14,880 nt of DNA from DAOTTI01 sp034437795 (GTDB lineage Bacteria; Chloroflexota; UBA11872; UBA12225), in the NCBI GenBank assembly GCA_034437795.1, contig DAOTTI010000078.1, forward strand, positions 1 to 14,880. Reading direction: 5' to 3'. The position numbers and the translations under genes were made by a program. The notes under the pieces were generated by a model, which worked only from the letters and a program-made list of their open reading frames with translations, had not been told where the DNA came from and ran no database searches. Below, one piece after another: positions 7,178 through 14,654 of this stretch (position 1 is the first letter of the stretch; each line of letters opens with the position of its first letter).

Positions 7178-7669
7178 ATGCCCAAGAGCTACGAGGACGA
7201 GATACGTGAGCTGCTCAAGGGCATGGACCGGTTCCCCGGCGAAGGGGCGCGCCGCCCGCCGCCCCGCCTGCGCCGCGCGCCGGCCTGGCGCCTGCCATCC
7301 ATCCGGCACCTGCGTCTGGACGCGCACCGGCTGATGGGTGGGGCGCTGATCCTGATGCTCTTCGCCTGGATCATGCGTGGCCCGTGGAGCGCCGCCTTTC
7401 CCGGGCTCTTCACGCTGGCGGGGTACATCTCCCTGGCCAGCGTGATCCTCTTCATCGTCGCGCTGGTTATGCTCATCCGCGCCGGCCGCTTCGGCGGTAC
7501 GCCCTACCGCTCCGAGCAACGCTGGCGGGGCCAGGTGATCAACATGCCGCGCCGCGGTGGCCTGCTCACCGCCTGGCGCAACTGGTGGCGGCGCACGCTG
7601 GCCCGCCTCACCCGCCGCCGCTCGCGCTACGACTGGCCCCCTCGCGGGCGCGACCCTATCCAGTGGTAG
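7178..7669 (+). CDS. Small two-helix membrane protein, function unknown
   Basis: Protein of 163 aa. The N-terminus (MPKSYEDEIRELLKGMDRFP) is charged and cytoplasmic in character. A Pro/Arg-rich linker follows, then two hydrophobic segments at about residues 51-68 and 75-101. The C-terminal 60 residues are basic, with RSEQRWRGQVINMPRRGG and a Trp/Arg-rich stretch ending in PIQW. The WRGQ-I-N motif resembles small membrane proteins seen near housekeeping genes in Chloroflexota, but I cannot name a family. A TAGAAT -10-like element at 7166-7171 lies six bases before the ATG and no close Shine-Dalgarno is present, so the mRNA may be leaderless. The gene converges on the ceramidase-like gene. High third-position GC and a coherent topology support a real gene. 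Confidence 0.75.
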   Translation: MPKSYEDEIRELLKGMDRFPGEGARRPPPRLRRAPAWRLPSIRHLRLDAHRLMGGALILMLFAWIMRGPWSAAFPGLFTLAGYISLASVILFIVALVMLIRAGRFGGTPYRSEQRWRGQVINMPRRGGLLTAWRNWWRRTLARLTRRRSRYDWPPRGRDPIQW

Positions 7670-7768
7670 GCGCCTGCGCTCACCGCCTCTCCGCCTTGGA
7701 CCGGAACCACCGCCGCCCCGCGGGGCGGCACTATCCGTTGGTGGGCGCCTGCGCTCGCTGCCGCTCCG
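7656..7768. repeat. 38-bp direct repeats spanning two convergent gene ends
   Basis: Copies at 7656-7693 and 7731-7768 begin CTATCC, share GGCGCCTGCGCTC and match at about 32 of 38 bases, 75 bp apart. The left copy carries the stop codon of the small membrane protein (TAG). The right copy carries the minus-strand stop of the ceramidase-like gene (CTA at 7731-7733). Confidence 0.75.
7712..7729. other. Perfect 18-bp GC palindrome between convergent genes
   Basis: GCCGCCCCGCGGGGCGGC is a perfect palindrome midway between the two convergent stop codons. It could act in both directions as a transcription barrier, but there is no T-run on either side, so it is not a classical terminator. Confidence 0.6.
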
Positions 7769-9239
7769 ACGGCGCGGGGGCGTGGCCGAGGGCAACGGCC
7801 GCCAATAGCCGCCGCGCCAACGCTACCATCGCCTCCCCCGTGCCCGCCGCCGGCAGGGCCGACCGCGCCGCCCACGTCTCGTAGCCGCCGTCCTCCTCGA
7901 TGGCGCGACGGGTGGCCACGTAGCCGACGTAATCGTTGGCCAGGCTGGCGATCATGGTGATGGGGGAGCCGGCGCCGGGACGGGCCACCGGCTGGGCAGG
8001 GCCTTCGGGCGCACCGTCGCCCGTCCCTTTCATGGCCAGCCCTAGCTCGACGAAGATCTCCCCCGGCAGCGCCACGATGGCGCAACCGCCGGCGCGCAGC
8101 ACCTGCACCTCCGTCTCCAGCTGCTCCGGCAGGGCGGCCAGCAGCCGGCACTCCCGCGCGTACTGCCGCAGCACGCTATCCGGCAACGGCTGGCCGACCA
8201 CCCACGAGAACGGCCCGTCCCTGCCCAGGCCGGCCGCCCGCCGCAGGTCCTGGGGCGGCACGGATTCATCCAGCGCCAGCAGCCGGCCAGCGATCTCCAG
8301 GTCCTCGTCCGTGATCCGCTTGCGGCGGAAGGAGAGGCGCGCGCTGGCGGCGGCCAGCGAGACATCCGCCGTCGGGCGCAGGCGCTGCACGACGCGCAGC
8401 GTCTCCCCCGCCACGATCCCCGCCACGCGGCGCGCCAGGCGATGCCCCGCTGGCTGCTCCGTATCCTGCACGTCCACCCCATTGATGTCCCCGCTGGCGC
8501 CGTTGAGCAAGATAGGCACGAACTCACCTGGTGTGCCGGGCGCAGCGAACGGCGCACCGAAGAGACGCTGCATCCAGCGCGCGTAGTGGCCGAAGTAGTC
8601 CGCCGAGACGTGCTGTGCGTGATCGGTGCCGATGTAGTGCAGGGCGAAGGACGCGACGCTGGCCAGCGGCGCGCCATCGTCCTGCTCGATCCACAGCACG
8701 CCCAGCTCCGGGTCGATCGGCCCCACTGGCCCGACCACGTCGGGGTTCCGCCGGCCGGGGTTCATGCGCACCGTGCCATCACGCAGCCGGTAGCGCCGAT
8801 GAAAGGAGACCCCGGCCTCCCAGCCAGTGCCCCACGCCAGGCGCGCCGGGCGCAGGCGCTCGACCGCCAGGCCGACCACGGTGGCCAGGCGCGCTGGCAG
8901 GGCGTCCATATAGGCATCGGCGCGGCGCGTGCCCAGCAGCCCCGTGGGGCTGGGCGCGGTATGGGTATGGGTCGCGGCGATGAGCACCCGTTCCGGCGGG
9001 ATGTGGCCTGCCGCCCCGATCTGCTCGCGCGCCGCCCGCACCGTCTCCCCGGGCATACAGATCAGGTCGGCGCAGACGATCGCCAGCCGGCCAGCGGGTC
9101 CCTGGTCGTCCTCCAGGACGACGGCTCGGGCGAACAGGGGATCATCGATGCCGGTCGCGATCCGCTCCGTGAACGAGCCAGCCAGCGGCACGCCCAGCGG
9201 GGGCGTGATATCCAGGACAGCGGCGCCCGCTCGCACCAT
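7731..9239 (-). CDS. Neutral/alkaline ceramidase-like metal hydrolase
   Basis: Protein of 502 aa resembling the N-terminal catalytic domain of neutral/alkaline non-lysosomal ceramidases (PF04734). It starts with the typical AAVLDITPPLGVPLAG. A metal-binding ATHTHTAPSPTG contains H91 and H93, a second His cluster lies at 201-218 (HYIGTDHAQH then ADYFGHYARW), and NGASGDING occurs near 246-254. A GEIFVELGL-like segment and the NDYVGYVATR motif near the C-terminus also fit. There is no signal peptide or lipobox, so it is probably cytoplasmic, and many such bacterial proteins have unproven substrates. ATG 9237-9239 is preceded by GGAGAGGTGAGC, a good ribosome binding site. It converges on the small membrane protein, with no operon partner. 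The family call is strong; ceramide as substrate is not shown. Confidence 0.88.
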   Translation of the reverse strand: MVRAGAAVLDITPPLGVPLAGSFTERIATGIDDPLFARAVVLEDDQGPAGRLAIVCADLICMPGETVRAAREQIGAAGHIPPERVLIAATHTHTAPSPTGLLGTRRADAYMDALPARLATVVGLAVERLRPARLAWGTGWEAGVSFHRRYRLRDGTVRMNPGRRNPDVVGPVGPIDPELGVLWIEQDDGAPLASVASFALHYIGTDHAQHVSADYFGHYARWMQRLFGAPFAAPGTPGEFVPILLNGASGDINGVDVQDTEQPAGHRLARRVAGIVAGETLRVVQRLRPTADVSLAAASARLSFRRKRITDEDLEIAGRLLALDESVPPQDLRRAAGLGRDGPFSWVVGQPLPDSVLRQYARECRLLAALPEQLETEVQVLRAGGCAIVALPGEIFVELGLAMKGTGDGAPEGPAQPVARPGAGSPITMIASLANDYVGYVATRRAIEEDGGYETWAARSALPAAGTGEAMVALARRLLAAVALGHAPAPSERQRAQAPTNG

Positions 9240-9724
9240 CGCTCACCTCTCCGGCTTAGGATATCGGCCTGCGCCGCTCAGATGATTCGGGAGCCGGTCG
9301 ACCTGGCCACGCCCGACCCGCATTTCGGCCTTCCCCGCCTGGATGATTTGCCACCGGTGATCAGTGCCGCCACACCGGCATCGGTGCCGCTTGGCCACCA
9401 GCGCCGTAGAAGACCGACCGCGATCCGACCGCTGCCCGCGCCATCACTCCCAGGCGGCAGCAGGATACCTCGCGGTAGCGCGCGCCGGCCAGGCGCGGCG
9501 GCGCAGGAGACATGCGGCCCCAGCGCTCCGCGCGATCGCCCGGCGTCTCCGATCCGTGGCAGGGCCAGCATCCAGAGATGGCCACGCCCACGGCGCTCGG
9601 CGCGCAGGCCGCCACGGCAGTTGCCGCTGCACGGGCCCCGCAGGAGCGCTGCCGTCCCCCGAGGCCCGCGGCGGTCGGCACGGCGGCGAGGCCGTCCCCT
9701 GCGGCGTGGCTGCTCCCGTTGCCG
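9240..9724. other. Gene-free 485-bp spacer
   Basis: All frames give low-complexity Ala/Arg/Pro/Gly-rich products without domain features, signal peptides or plausible ribosome binding sites. I see no tRNA, terminator or repeat family member here. It separates two minus-strand genes, the ceramidase-like gene and the winged-helix gene. Confidence 0.5.
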
Positions 9725-9988
9725 TTAGGCGTCGGCCCGCAGGGCGGCGAGCCCTTCGGGGGTGAGGGCCCAGAGGGGCAGCCACTGCTGCGCCCCTGAG
9801 CTGACCCGCACCACCTTGCCGCCAGCCTGGGTCACCTGGCCGCGACGGGTCAGGCGCTCGATAGCGTCCTTGACCCCGATCCGGTGCACACCTACCGCCG
9901 CTGCAAGCTCGACGTGGGTGCGCGGTGTGCCATCGGCGAGCACCGCCAGCAGGCGCTGTTCTAGCGAGGGTGTCGGTTCCGATCGCAT
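9725..9988 (-). CDS. Small winged-helix DNA-binding protein
   Basis: Protein of 87 aa from the ATG at 9986-9988; an 18-residue longer start at 10042 adds an unlikely, aromatic-rich leader. Residues 10-52 form a helix-turn-helix (QRLLAVLADG, then THVELAAAVGVHRIGVKDAI and ERLTRRGQV). A wing (VTQAGGKVVRV) follows, then a C-terminal segment with WALTPEGLAALRADA. It has the size and order of a minimal MarR/ArsR-like winged helix, probably a transcriptional regulator or small DNA-binding factor. The start has no clear Shine-Dalgarno, and a TTATAG sequence lies about five bases upstream, compatible with a leaderless transcript. It is divergent from tRNA-Lys. The target is unknown. Confidence 0.7.
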   Translation of the reverse strand: MRSEPTPSLEQRLLAVLADGTPRTHVELAAAVGVHRIGVKDAIERLTRRGQVTQAGGKVVRVSSGAQQWLPLWALTPEGLAALRADA

Positions 9989-10010
9989 GCGCCTATAAGG
10001 GTAGCACTTC

Positions 10011-10019
10011 TGGTAAAAT
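10011..10019 (+). promoter_or_regulatory. Candidate extended -10 promoter for tRNA-Lys
   Basis: TGGTAAAAT matches an extended -10 element (TGn followed by TAAAAT) about 90 bp before the tRNA. No good -35 box lies 17 bp upstream, which is tolerable for an extended -10 promoter. Confidence 0.35.
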
Positions 10020-10109
10020 GATCTTGTCCACCAGCGGGACACCGAAACCGCCGGCGCTCGGACGTGAGTGCGCCTCGCCGGCCTCAGCGCGGTGTCTCGG
10101 GGCAGCGAT

Positions 10110-10182
<73 letters not shown>

Positions 10183-10201
10183 CCCAGGTTTCCAGGAAGG
10201 G

Positions 10202-10237
10202 AACGCGGGAGCAAGTGCGCCTTGCTCCCGCGTTTTC
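10202..10237 (+). terminator. Intrinsic terminator after tRNA-Lys
   Basis: AACGCGGGAGCAAG (10202-10215) pairs perfectly with CTTGCTCCCGCGTT (10221-10234) around a five-base TGCGC loop. The T-run in GTTTTC follows. The 14-bp stem makes this a strong terminator for the tRNA transcript. Confidence 0.92.
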
Positions 10238-10274
10238 GTCTGCTGTCACCTTAACTGTCACCTTTTCCCAGCGA

Positions 10275-10311
10275 CGGACACCCCGCAAGCGCCTGGCTCG
10301 CGGGGTGTCCG
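10275..10311. other. Second long hairpin downstream of tRNA-Lys
   Basis: CGGACACCCCGC (10275-10286) pairs perfectly with GCGGGGTGTCCG (10300-10311) across a 13-nt loop. There is no T-run on either side, so its role as a terminator is doubtful. Confidence 0.75.
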
Positions 10312-10398
10312 CTTGCTCTTGAGCGAGCTTGCCTCGCCTCCGGCCAGGTCGCCCAGATCCCGTTCCACCTGGTGTTTGCTTGCTTTTGAGCGAGCTTG
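10311..10398. repeat. 21-bp direct repeat pair
   Basis: GCTTGCTCTTGAGCGAGCTT at 10311-10330 recurs at 10378-10397 with a single C-to-T change, and both copies continue with G. The copies are 67 bp apart. Each contains a near-palindromic GCTCTTGAGC-type core. Confidence 0.75.
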
Positions 10399-11064
10399 GC
10401 AGCCATCCAGGGGAGACCAGTCATCTCGCCGCCGTTCTGGCTATCGGGGCCATCGCCGCCCAGGCCGGCCAGCAGGGCGTGCAGCCGAGCTATTGGAGCA
10501 ACCGCCACGAGCAGCCTGCGCTCGACGGCCGCTGAGGCGGTCCGGCTATATGCGCCAGGCTCGCTGAAGCAGGCTCTCCACTGCAGGCGGTTGCCGCTGG
10601 CTGTATAGGAGGAGCCAAGCGGCGCTCGCCCCCGGCGACGGCCGCCGACGGCGCGGGCGGTCCTGCTCAGTGGGGGGAAGCTCTGTCGCTACAGTCCTTC
10701 ATCAATGCTCTGGACTGGCGATCGACGAAGGACTCCCCTGCGGGTGCATTGCTTGTACTTGCCATGGCCGGCCGGTACGTGGCACAGTCCTCCGGCTGAT
10801 GACCCGCTGCTGCGAGGCGCGCCGCACTCCACACGACGCCGCGCTGGCGCCGCCCGCCGGCCATACGCACCGTACCGGTCACGCCCGCGCCACCGGCGGC
10901 CACGTTCCCATGGACGGGAGCAGCCTGCGGGCCACCTCCGGCGCCCGCCTTCCAACCGGGGTGCATCACGCTCGTTGCGCAGCATTCGGCTGGCGCTTAC
11001 TCTCTACGACGCGGCCCGCCAGGCGTGACGTGACCGTTGCCGTGCACAGGAGCGCCGGGAGAGC

Positions 11065-12453
11065 GTGGTGAGCGCCGTTACGGCCGCCACGCCGCGGCCC
11101 GCCCCCGAGCCACCCGACGTGCGCGACGCGCCAGAGGCGGCCGCGCCCAGCGTCCGCGCCCTGGCCGGCGAGTTACTGCGGGGCAGCACGCTCCTGCTTG
11201 CCGCCTCGGCCGCCGGCAGCGCGCTGAACGTCCTGTACACCTTCGCCGCGGCGCGCCTGCTCACCCCCACCGAGTACGGCGAGCTAATCGCCCTGCTCTC
11301 CATGGTCAGCGTGCTGGGCACGCCCGCGGGGACGGTGCAGGTGGTGGTGGCCCGCTTCGGCGCCATCGCCATGGCCGGCAACACGCTCCCCGCCTTCAAG
11401 CGCGACCTCCTGGCGCTCTTCCGGCTCCTGGCCGGCGCGGCGGGAGTGCTGCTCCTGGCCGGACTGGCGGCGAGCGGGGGCCTGGCCGGCTACCTGCACC
11501 TGCCCGGCGCCACGCCGGTGCGCTGGGCAGTGCTGCTGATTGCCGCCGGCCTCCTGCTCCCCGTGCTGCGGGGCGCGGTGCAGGGCTTCTGCCGGTTCGG
11601 CACCCTGGCGGCCCTGGGCACGGCGGAGATCGCCGGCAAGGTGCTCCTGGGCCTGGCGCTGATGGCCCTGGGCCTGGGCACGGCAGGGGCGATGGCCGCC
11701 ATGGCCACCGGCGCGGCGGCCGTCCTGCTGCTCGGGGCCTGGTCGCTGCGGGACTTCCTCCGGCTGCCGGCCGGCCCGCCACGGGGCTCGAGCGCCGCGG
11801 GGGAGGGTCTGGCGGCGATGGCCCGCTTCGCCGCGCCGGCCCTGGGGGCCGCCGCCGGGCTAAACGCGATGGTGCTGGTAGACACCTTCTTCAGCCGTCA
11901 CTACCTCTCTCCCGACGACGCCGGAGCCTACGCCGCCGTGGCCGTGGCCGGGCGGAGCGTCTTCTGGCTCTCCGCCGCCGTGGCCGCGGCCGTGCTGCCC
12001 CTGGCGGCGCGGCTGCGGGGCCGGCACGGGCCATCTGGCGGGCTGCTGCTGCCCGCGCTCGGCGTTACCACGGCCGTATCCGGCGGTGCGCTGCTGGTCT
12101 TCGCCCTGGCGCCTGGCCTGGTGATGCGCACGCTCTTCGGCGCGAGCTACGAGCACGCGTCTGGCCTGCTGGCGGCCTACGGCGCGGCCGCGCTGCTGCT
12201 CTCCCTGGCCAACGTGACGGTGAACTCGCTGCTGGGCGAGGGACGGGGCCTGGCCGCGCTGCCGGTGGTCGCGGGGGCGGCGCTCTTGCTGGCCCTGATC
12301 ACGCTGTTCCACGCCACGCCAGCGCAGCTTATTGGCGACCTGCTGGCGGCCGCCTTGGCCGTGTGCGCTGGCCTGCTCGTGGTAGTGCGCGCGGCAAGGG
12401 GAGAGCGTAGCGCTCTCCTTGCCGGCCGTGCCCGCCCCCATGGGGAGCCGTAG
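11065..12453 (+). CDS. Polysaccharide flippase, Wzx/MATE-like
   Basis: Protein of 462 aa. A polar, Pro/Ala-rich N-terminus (about residues 1-36) precedes a chain of roughly 12-14 hydrophobic segments. The first helix region reads GSTLLLAASAAGSALNVLYT, followed by FAAARLLTPTEYGELIAL. This is the signature start of oligosaccharide flippases and polysaccharide biosynthesis membrane proteins (PF01943/PF13440), with the conserved 'R-LTP-EYG' turn. The second half repeats the pattern with VDTFFSRHYLSPDDAGAYAA. The likely role is to move lipid-linked sugar precursors across the cytoplasmic membrane. The start is GTG 11065 or GTG 11068, with GGGAGAG just upstream, and AGGAG at 11048-11052 could also serve. 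No glycosyltransferase is adjacent, so the substrate cannot be inferred. It is confidently a member of the superfamily. Confidence 0.85.
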   Translation: MVSAVTAATPRPAPEPPDVRDAPEAAAPSVRALAGELLRGSTLLLAASAAGSALNVLYTFAAARLLTPTEYGELIALLSMVSVLGTPAGTVQVVVARFGAIAMAGNTLPAFKRDLLALFRLLAGAAGVLLLAGLAASGGLAGYLHLPGATPVRWAVLLIAAGLLLPVLRGAVQGFCRFGTLAALGTAEIAGKVLLGLALMALGLGTAGAMAAMATGAAAVLLLGAWSLRDFLRLPAGPPRGSSAAGEGLAAMARFAAPALGAAAGLNAMVLVDTFFSRHYLSPDDAGAYAAVAVAGRSVFWLSAAVAAAVLPLAARLRGRHGPSGGLLLPALGVTTAVSGGALLVFALAPGLVMRTLFGASYEHASGLLAAYGAAALLLSLANVTVNSLLGEGRGLAALPVVAGAALLLALITLFHATPAQLIGDLLAAALAVCAGLLVVVRAARGERSALLAGRARPHGEP

Positions 12454-12476
12454 CCGGCGCCAGGCGAGGTGGCCGG

Positions 12477-12504
12477 CGCGGCTCCGGCCGAAGGGGGTGA
12501 GGTC
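12477..12504 (+). repeat. Isolated copy of the left-array repeat core
   Basis: The 28 bases here match 778-805 with two mismatches; both begin CGCGGCTCCGGCCG and continue AGGGGGTGA. This single copy lies between the flippase stop and the broken 3' end of the HicB-like gene. Confidence 0.75.
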
Positions 12505-12534
12505 TGCTACTGCATCCCCGTGTCTCCGCGCCCC

Positions 12535-12822
12535 CAGCTGGTTCAGGCTCACGCCTTCGACGGCCGCCCGCCCGGCGAGCGGCCGATGCGGGGATCTGGG
12601 CGCACGTACGGCGAACCGGCCGCTGTACTCCTTGCCCTGCGCTAGCACCGGCTCAGGGATCGTGATGCCGTGCTCAATGGCGACGTTGAGCCAGCCTTCC
12701 ACGGCGTCGCGAAGCAGCCGCAGGGCCTCCCCCGGCGTTTCTCCGTTAGCCCTGGTCACGCTCGTCCCTGCTCTGCTCGCCATCGCCCTCGCCTCTCTCA
12801 GGTAACCCTCGCCCTGGTCCTC
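12535..12822 (-). pseudogene. Decayed HicB-family antitoxin
   Basis: On the minus strand the frame reads GETPGEALRLLRDAVEGWL, then AIEHGITIPEP, YSGRFAVRAPRS and AAVEGVSLNQL. This is the order seen in HicB antitoxins: the RNase H-like fold end followed by the ribbon-helix-helix domain. Decay signs are clear. The N-terminal strands ending in the usual LPGC motif are unrecognisable. An in-frame TGA (12823-12825) separates the gene from a possible N-terminal remnant (YVRWS near 12841-12855). Conserved Leu positions in the RHH part are replaced by Ala or Pro, and homology stops abruptly after SLNQL (12535). No HicA toxin is adjacent. The open frame continues antisense into the flippase gene, but that part is a shadow. 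An intact but divergent short antitoxin from ATG 12783 is a less likely alternative. Confidence 0.65.
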
Positions 12823-12829
12823 TCATGTC

Positions 12830-12859
12830 CGGACAGATCTTGACCACCGGACGTATAGT
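12830..12859 (+). promoter_or_regulatory. Candidate promoter of the solute-binding protein gene
   Basis: CGGACA (12830-12835) and TATAGT (12854-12859) are separated by 18 bp and match four and five of six consensus bases. The 10-bp palindrome TGTCCGGACA (12826-12835) covers the -35 box. The leader would be about 113 nt and would contain the LacI-type operator. Confidence 0.4.
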
Positions 12860-12950
12860 GAGGCGCGGAGCAGTGAGCCCGGCTTAGCCAGGCCGGCCTG
12901 GCTAGCCGGATGGAGACGATTGAGCGTTCTCTATTCGTTGCTCTGTGCGC

Positions 12951-12964
12951 TTCAAGCGCTTTAA
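12951..12964 (+). promoter_or_regulatory. LacI-family-like operator
   Basis: TTCAAGCGCTTTAA is a near-perfect palindrome with a central CG, in the TTnAAnCGnTTnAA form typical of LacI/GalR-family binding sites. It ends just before the ribosome binding site of the solute-binding protein gene. No LacI-family regulator is encoded in the window. Confidence 0.5.
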
Positions 12965-12978
12965 GAGGAGGCAGTGAC

Positions 12979-14316
12979 ATGGTGACAGGCCCTGGTTCTC
13001 GTGTGTCCCGCCGCCGGTTTGTCGGAGTAGCCGCGGCCGCGGTGAGCGGCGTTGCCTGTGTGCGTGAGAGTTCGCCCGCCCCCCGGCAGACCCGGCCGGC
13101 AGTGGCCCTGACCTATATCTACGATCACACCGACCTTCCGGAAACCATCGGCGCCTGGTACCAGTGGATGGCCCAGCGCTTCGCCGACGAGTTTCCCGCC
13201 TCCAGAGTGGAGGTTCAGCGCGTGAGCCGGCTGCCGGAGCTGGTGACCGTCAGCGTCGCCGGCGGCAAGCCAGCGGCCGACGCCACGTACTTGCGCCTCT
13301 TCGAGGCCCGCGAGCTCTGGGATGCCGGCGCCTTGACCGAGCTCACGTCGTACATTCGCACCTACAAAGAACTCGCCCCGGCCAACTATTTCCCCTCAGC
13401 CAACGACTACCGCACGTCGAAAGGCAAGCTGTTCGCGCTGCCAAACTACGTCAATACGGAGATGATCTGGGTCAACAGCCGGATGCTCCAGGAAGCGGGT
13501 CTCCACCCCCGCGCCGCCGATCTGAAGACCTGGGATGACCTGGCGCGCTACAACCAGATCCTGAGCAAGCGGAACGCCGAAGGCCGGTACGTCCAGCTCG
13601 GCCATCCGATGAGTTCCGTTGCCTGGCAAGGGCTGAGCGCTTACATCTACGCCAACGGCGGCGAGGTTCAAGACGCCGAGGTCACCAAGGCGCTCTTCAA
13701 CAGCCCGCACACCGAGCAGGTGATCACGTTCTGGCGCGAGATGTACCAGCGGTACGGCAACCAGGCGCAGTGGGCCGATGCGCTCCGGCAGCCCGGGCAA
13801 GACAATTTTCAGGGTGAGCGGTTTGCCATCCGCGATCGCAGCTTCGGCTTCGCCCGCGCCTCACGGGCTACCCCAGGGTTCTTCCCGTCCGGCGCGGACA
13901 GCTGGGTCGTCCCCGTTCCGCTGGGCCCGCGGAACAAGGGTCCAGCTACCACCATGTGGGTGAACCAGATGGGCGTGCTCAAGGGCGTACCCAACCCAGA
14001 CATGGCGTTCGAGGTGCTCCGCTGCGCGGTCGATATGAAGGGCCAAACGGTGATGCATCAGCGTGCCCAGTGGGAGCCGTCCATGCCGGCCTATTACCAG
14101 ACCCAGGCATTCAAGGACGAGCTAAAAAAGGACCCCCTGCTTCAGGTCGGGCTTGAGTCCTTCAAAGTGGGGAAGACGTTCCCGTTCTACCGGCGGTTCA
14201 GCGTGATCAGCGGTGAGCCCTTCGCCCCCCTGCTGGCCGCGATCCGCGGCGAGCGCGACATCCGGATCGCGCTCGCAGAAGCCGAACGACTGACCAATCA
14301 GGCCCTGCAGGGCTGA
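12979..14316 (+). CDS. Tat-exported lipoprotein, sugar ABC transporter solute-binding protein (family 1-like)
   Basis: Protein of 445 aa. ATG 12979 follows AAGAGGAGG at ideal spacing; an earlier in-frame start at 12910 has none. The N-terminus holds a twin-arginine motif (SRRRFVG, residues 10-16), a hydrophobic stretch and a lipobox-like SGVAC with Cys27. It is probably exported folded by Tat and anchored as a lipoprotein. The mature part has the layout of extracellular solute-binding protein family 1 (PF01547/PF13416). VSVAGGKPAADATYLRLFEA, ALTELTSYI, KLFALPNYVNTEMIWVNSRM and TWDDLARYNQIL are typical, with FQGERFAIRD, VVPVPLGPRNKGP and NQMGVLKGVPNPDMAFE later. It probably captures a carbohydrate for an ABC importer. 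No permease or ATPase gene follows within 560 bp. A LacI-like operator upstream fits sugar-responsive control. The ligand is unknown. Confidence 0.9.
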   Translation: MVTGPGSRVSRRRFVGVAAAAVSGVACVRESSPAPRQTRPAVALTYIYDHTDLPETIGAWYQWMAQRFADEFPASRVEVQRVSRLPELVTVSVAGGKPAADATYLRLFEARELWDAGALTELTSYIRTYKELAPANYFPSANDYRTSKGKLFALPNYVNTEMIWVNSRMLQEAGLHPRAADLKTWDDLARYNQILSKRNAEGRYVQLGHPMSSVAWQGLSAYIYANGGEVQDAEVTKALFNSPHTEQVITFWREMYQRYGNQAQWADALRQPGQDNFQGERFAIRDRSFGFARASRATPGFFPSGADSWVVPVPLGPRNKGPATTMWVNQMGVLKGVPNPDMAFEVLRCAVDMKGQTVMHQRAQWEPSMPAYYQTQAFKDELKKDPLLQVGLESFKVGKTFPFYRRFSVISGEPFAPLLAAIRGERDIRIALAEAERLTNQALQG

Positions 14317-14654
14317 CCCACAGCTCGCGCCGCCCTTGTCATGCTGAACGCACTGCGCCGGCCCGCTCACGGGTGATCCCCATCCGCGGGCGATAGTCCT
14401 CTCATACGTCTGGAAGTCCGATCGGCCGGGTCCTGGCGCGTCCACTCCTACTGCTCCTCACGTGGCGTTCGTGCGCCCTCACTTGACCCGGCTATGCACC
14501 GGCGGCGAAGTCCCTCGTACACGCGCCGGCATTCGCGTCTACGCGAGACTTTCCTGCAAGGGCACAGCCGCCAAGGAGCTGCCAGCAAGAACCCGGCCAC
14601 GCCCCGGCCGTCTGCCATGCCAAATGGTCCCGCTTCGGGCACGCCTTCGCCCCT

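Larger units (their letters stand above)
10238..11064. other. Gene-poor 830-bp stretch
   Basis: It holds a second long hairpin (10275-10311) and a 21-bp direct repeat pair, described separately. The rest contains only short Arg/Pro/Ala-rich open frames without domains or ribosome binding sites. A position just after a tRNA gene is a common place for old insertions, but no integrase or copy of the tRNA 3' end is visible. Confidence 0.5.

Noticed and set aside
9361..9681. Minus-strand frame with a CWPCH (CxxCH-like) motif, possible cytochrome c
   Set aside because: No signal peptide, no ribosome binding site, no distal Met motif; the rest is low-complexity, so the motif is probably chance.
10670..11071. 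133-codon frame after the tRNA region
   Set aside because: Cys/His/Arg-rich low-complexity product, no ribosome binding site, and several competing frames of similar length overlap it.
11037..12410. 457-codon plus-strand frame overlapping the flippase
   Set aside because: Arg/Gly/Ala-rich product without hydrophobic pattern; the other frame gives a recognised multi-helix membrane protein.
11860..12534. Continuation of the HicB frame into the flippase region
   Set aside because: Homology stops at SLNQL (12535); the rest is Gln/Arg/Gly-rich antisense of the flippase gene.
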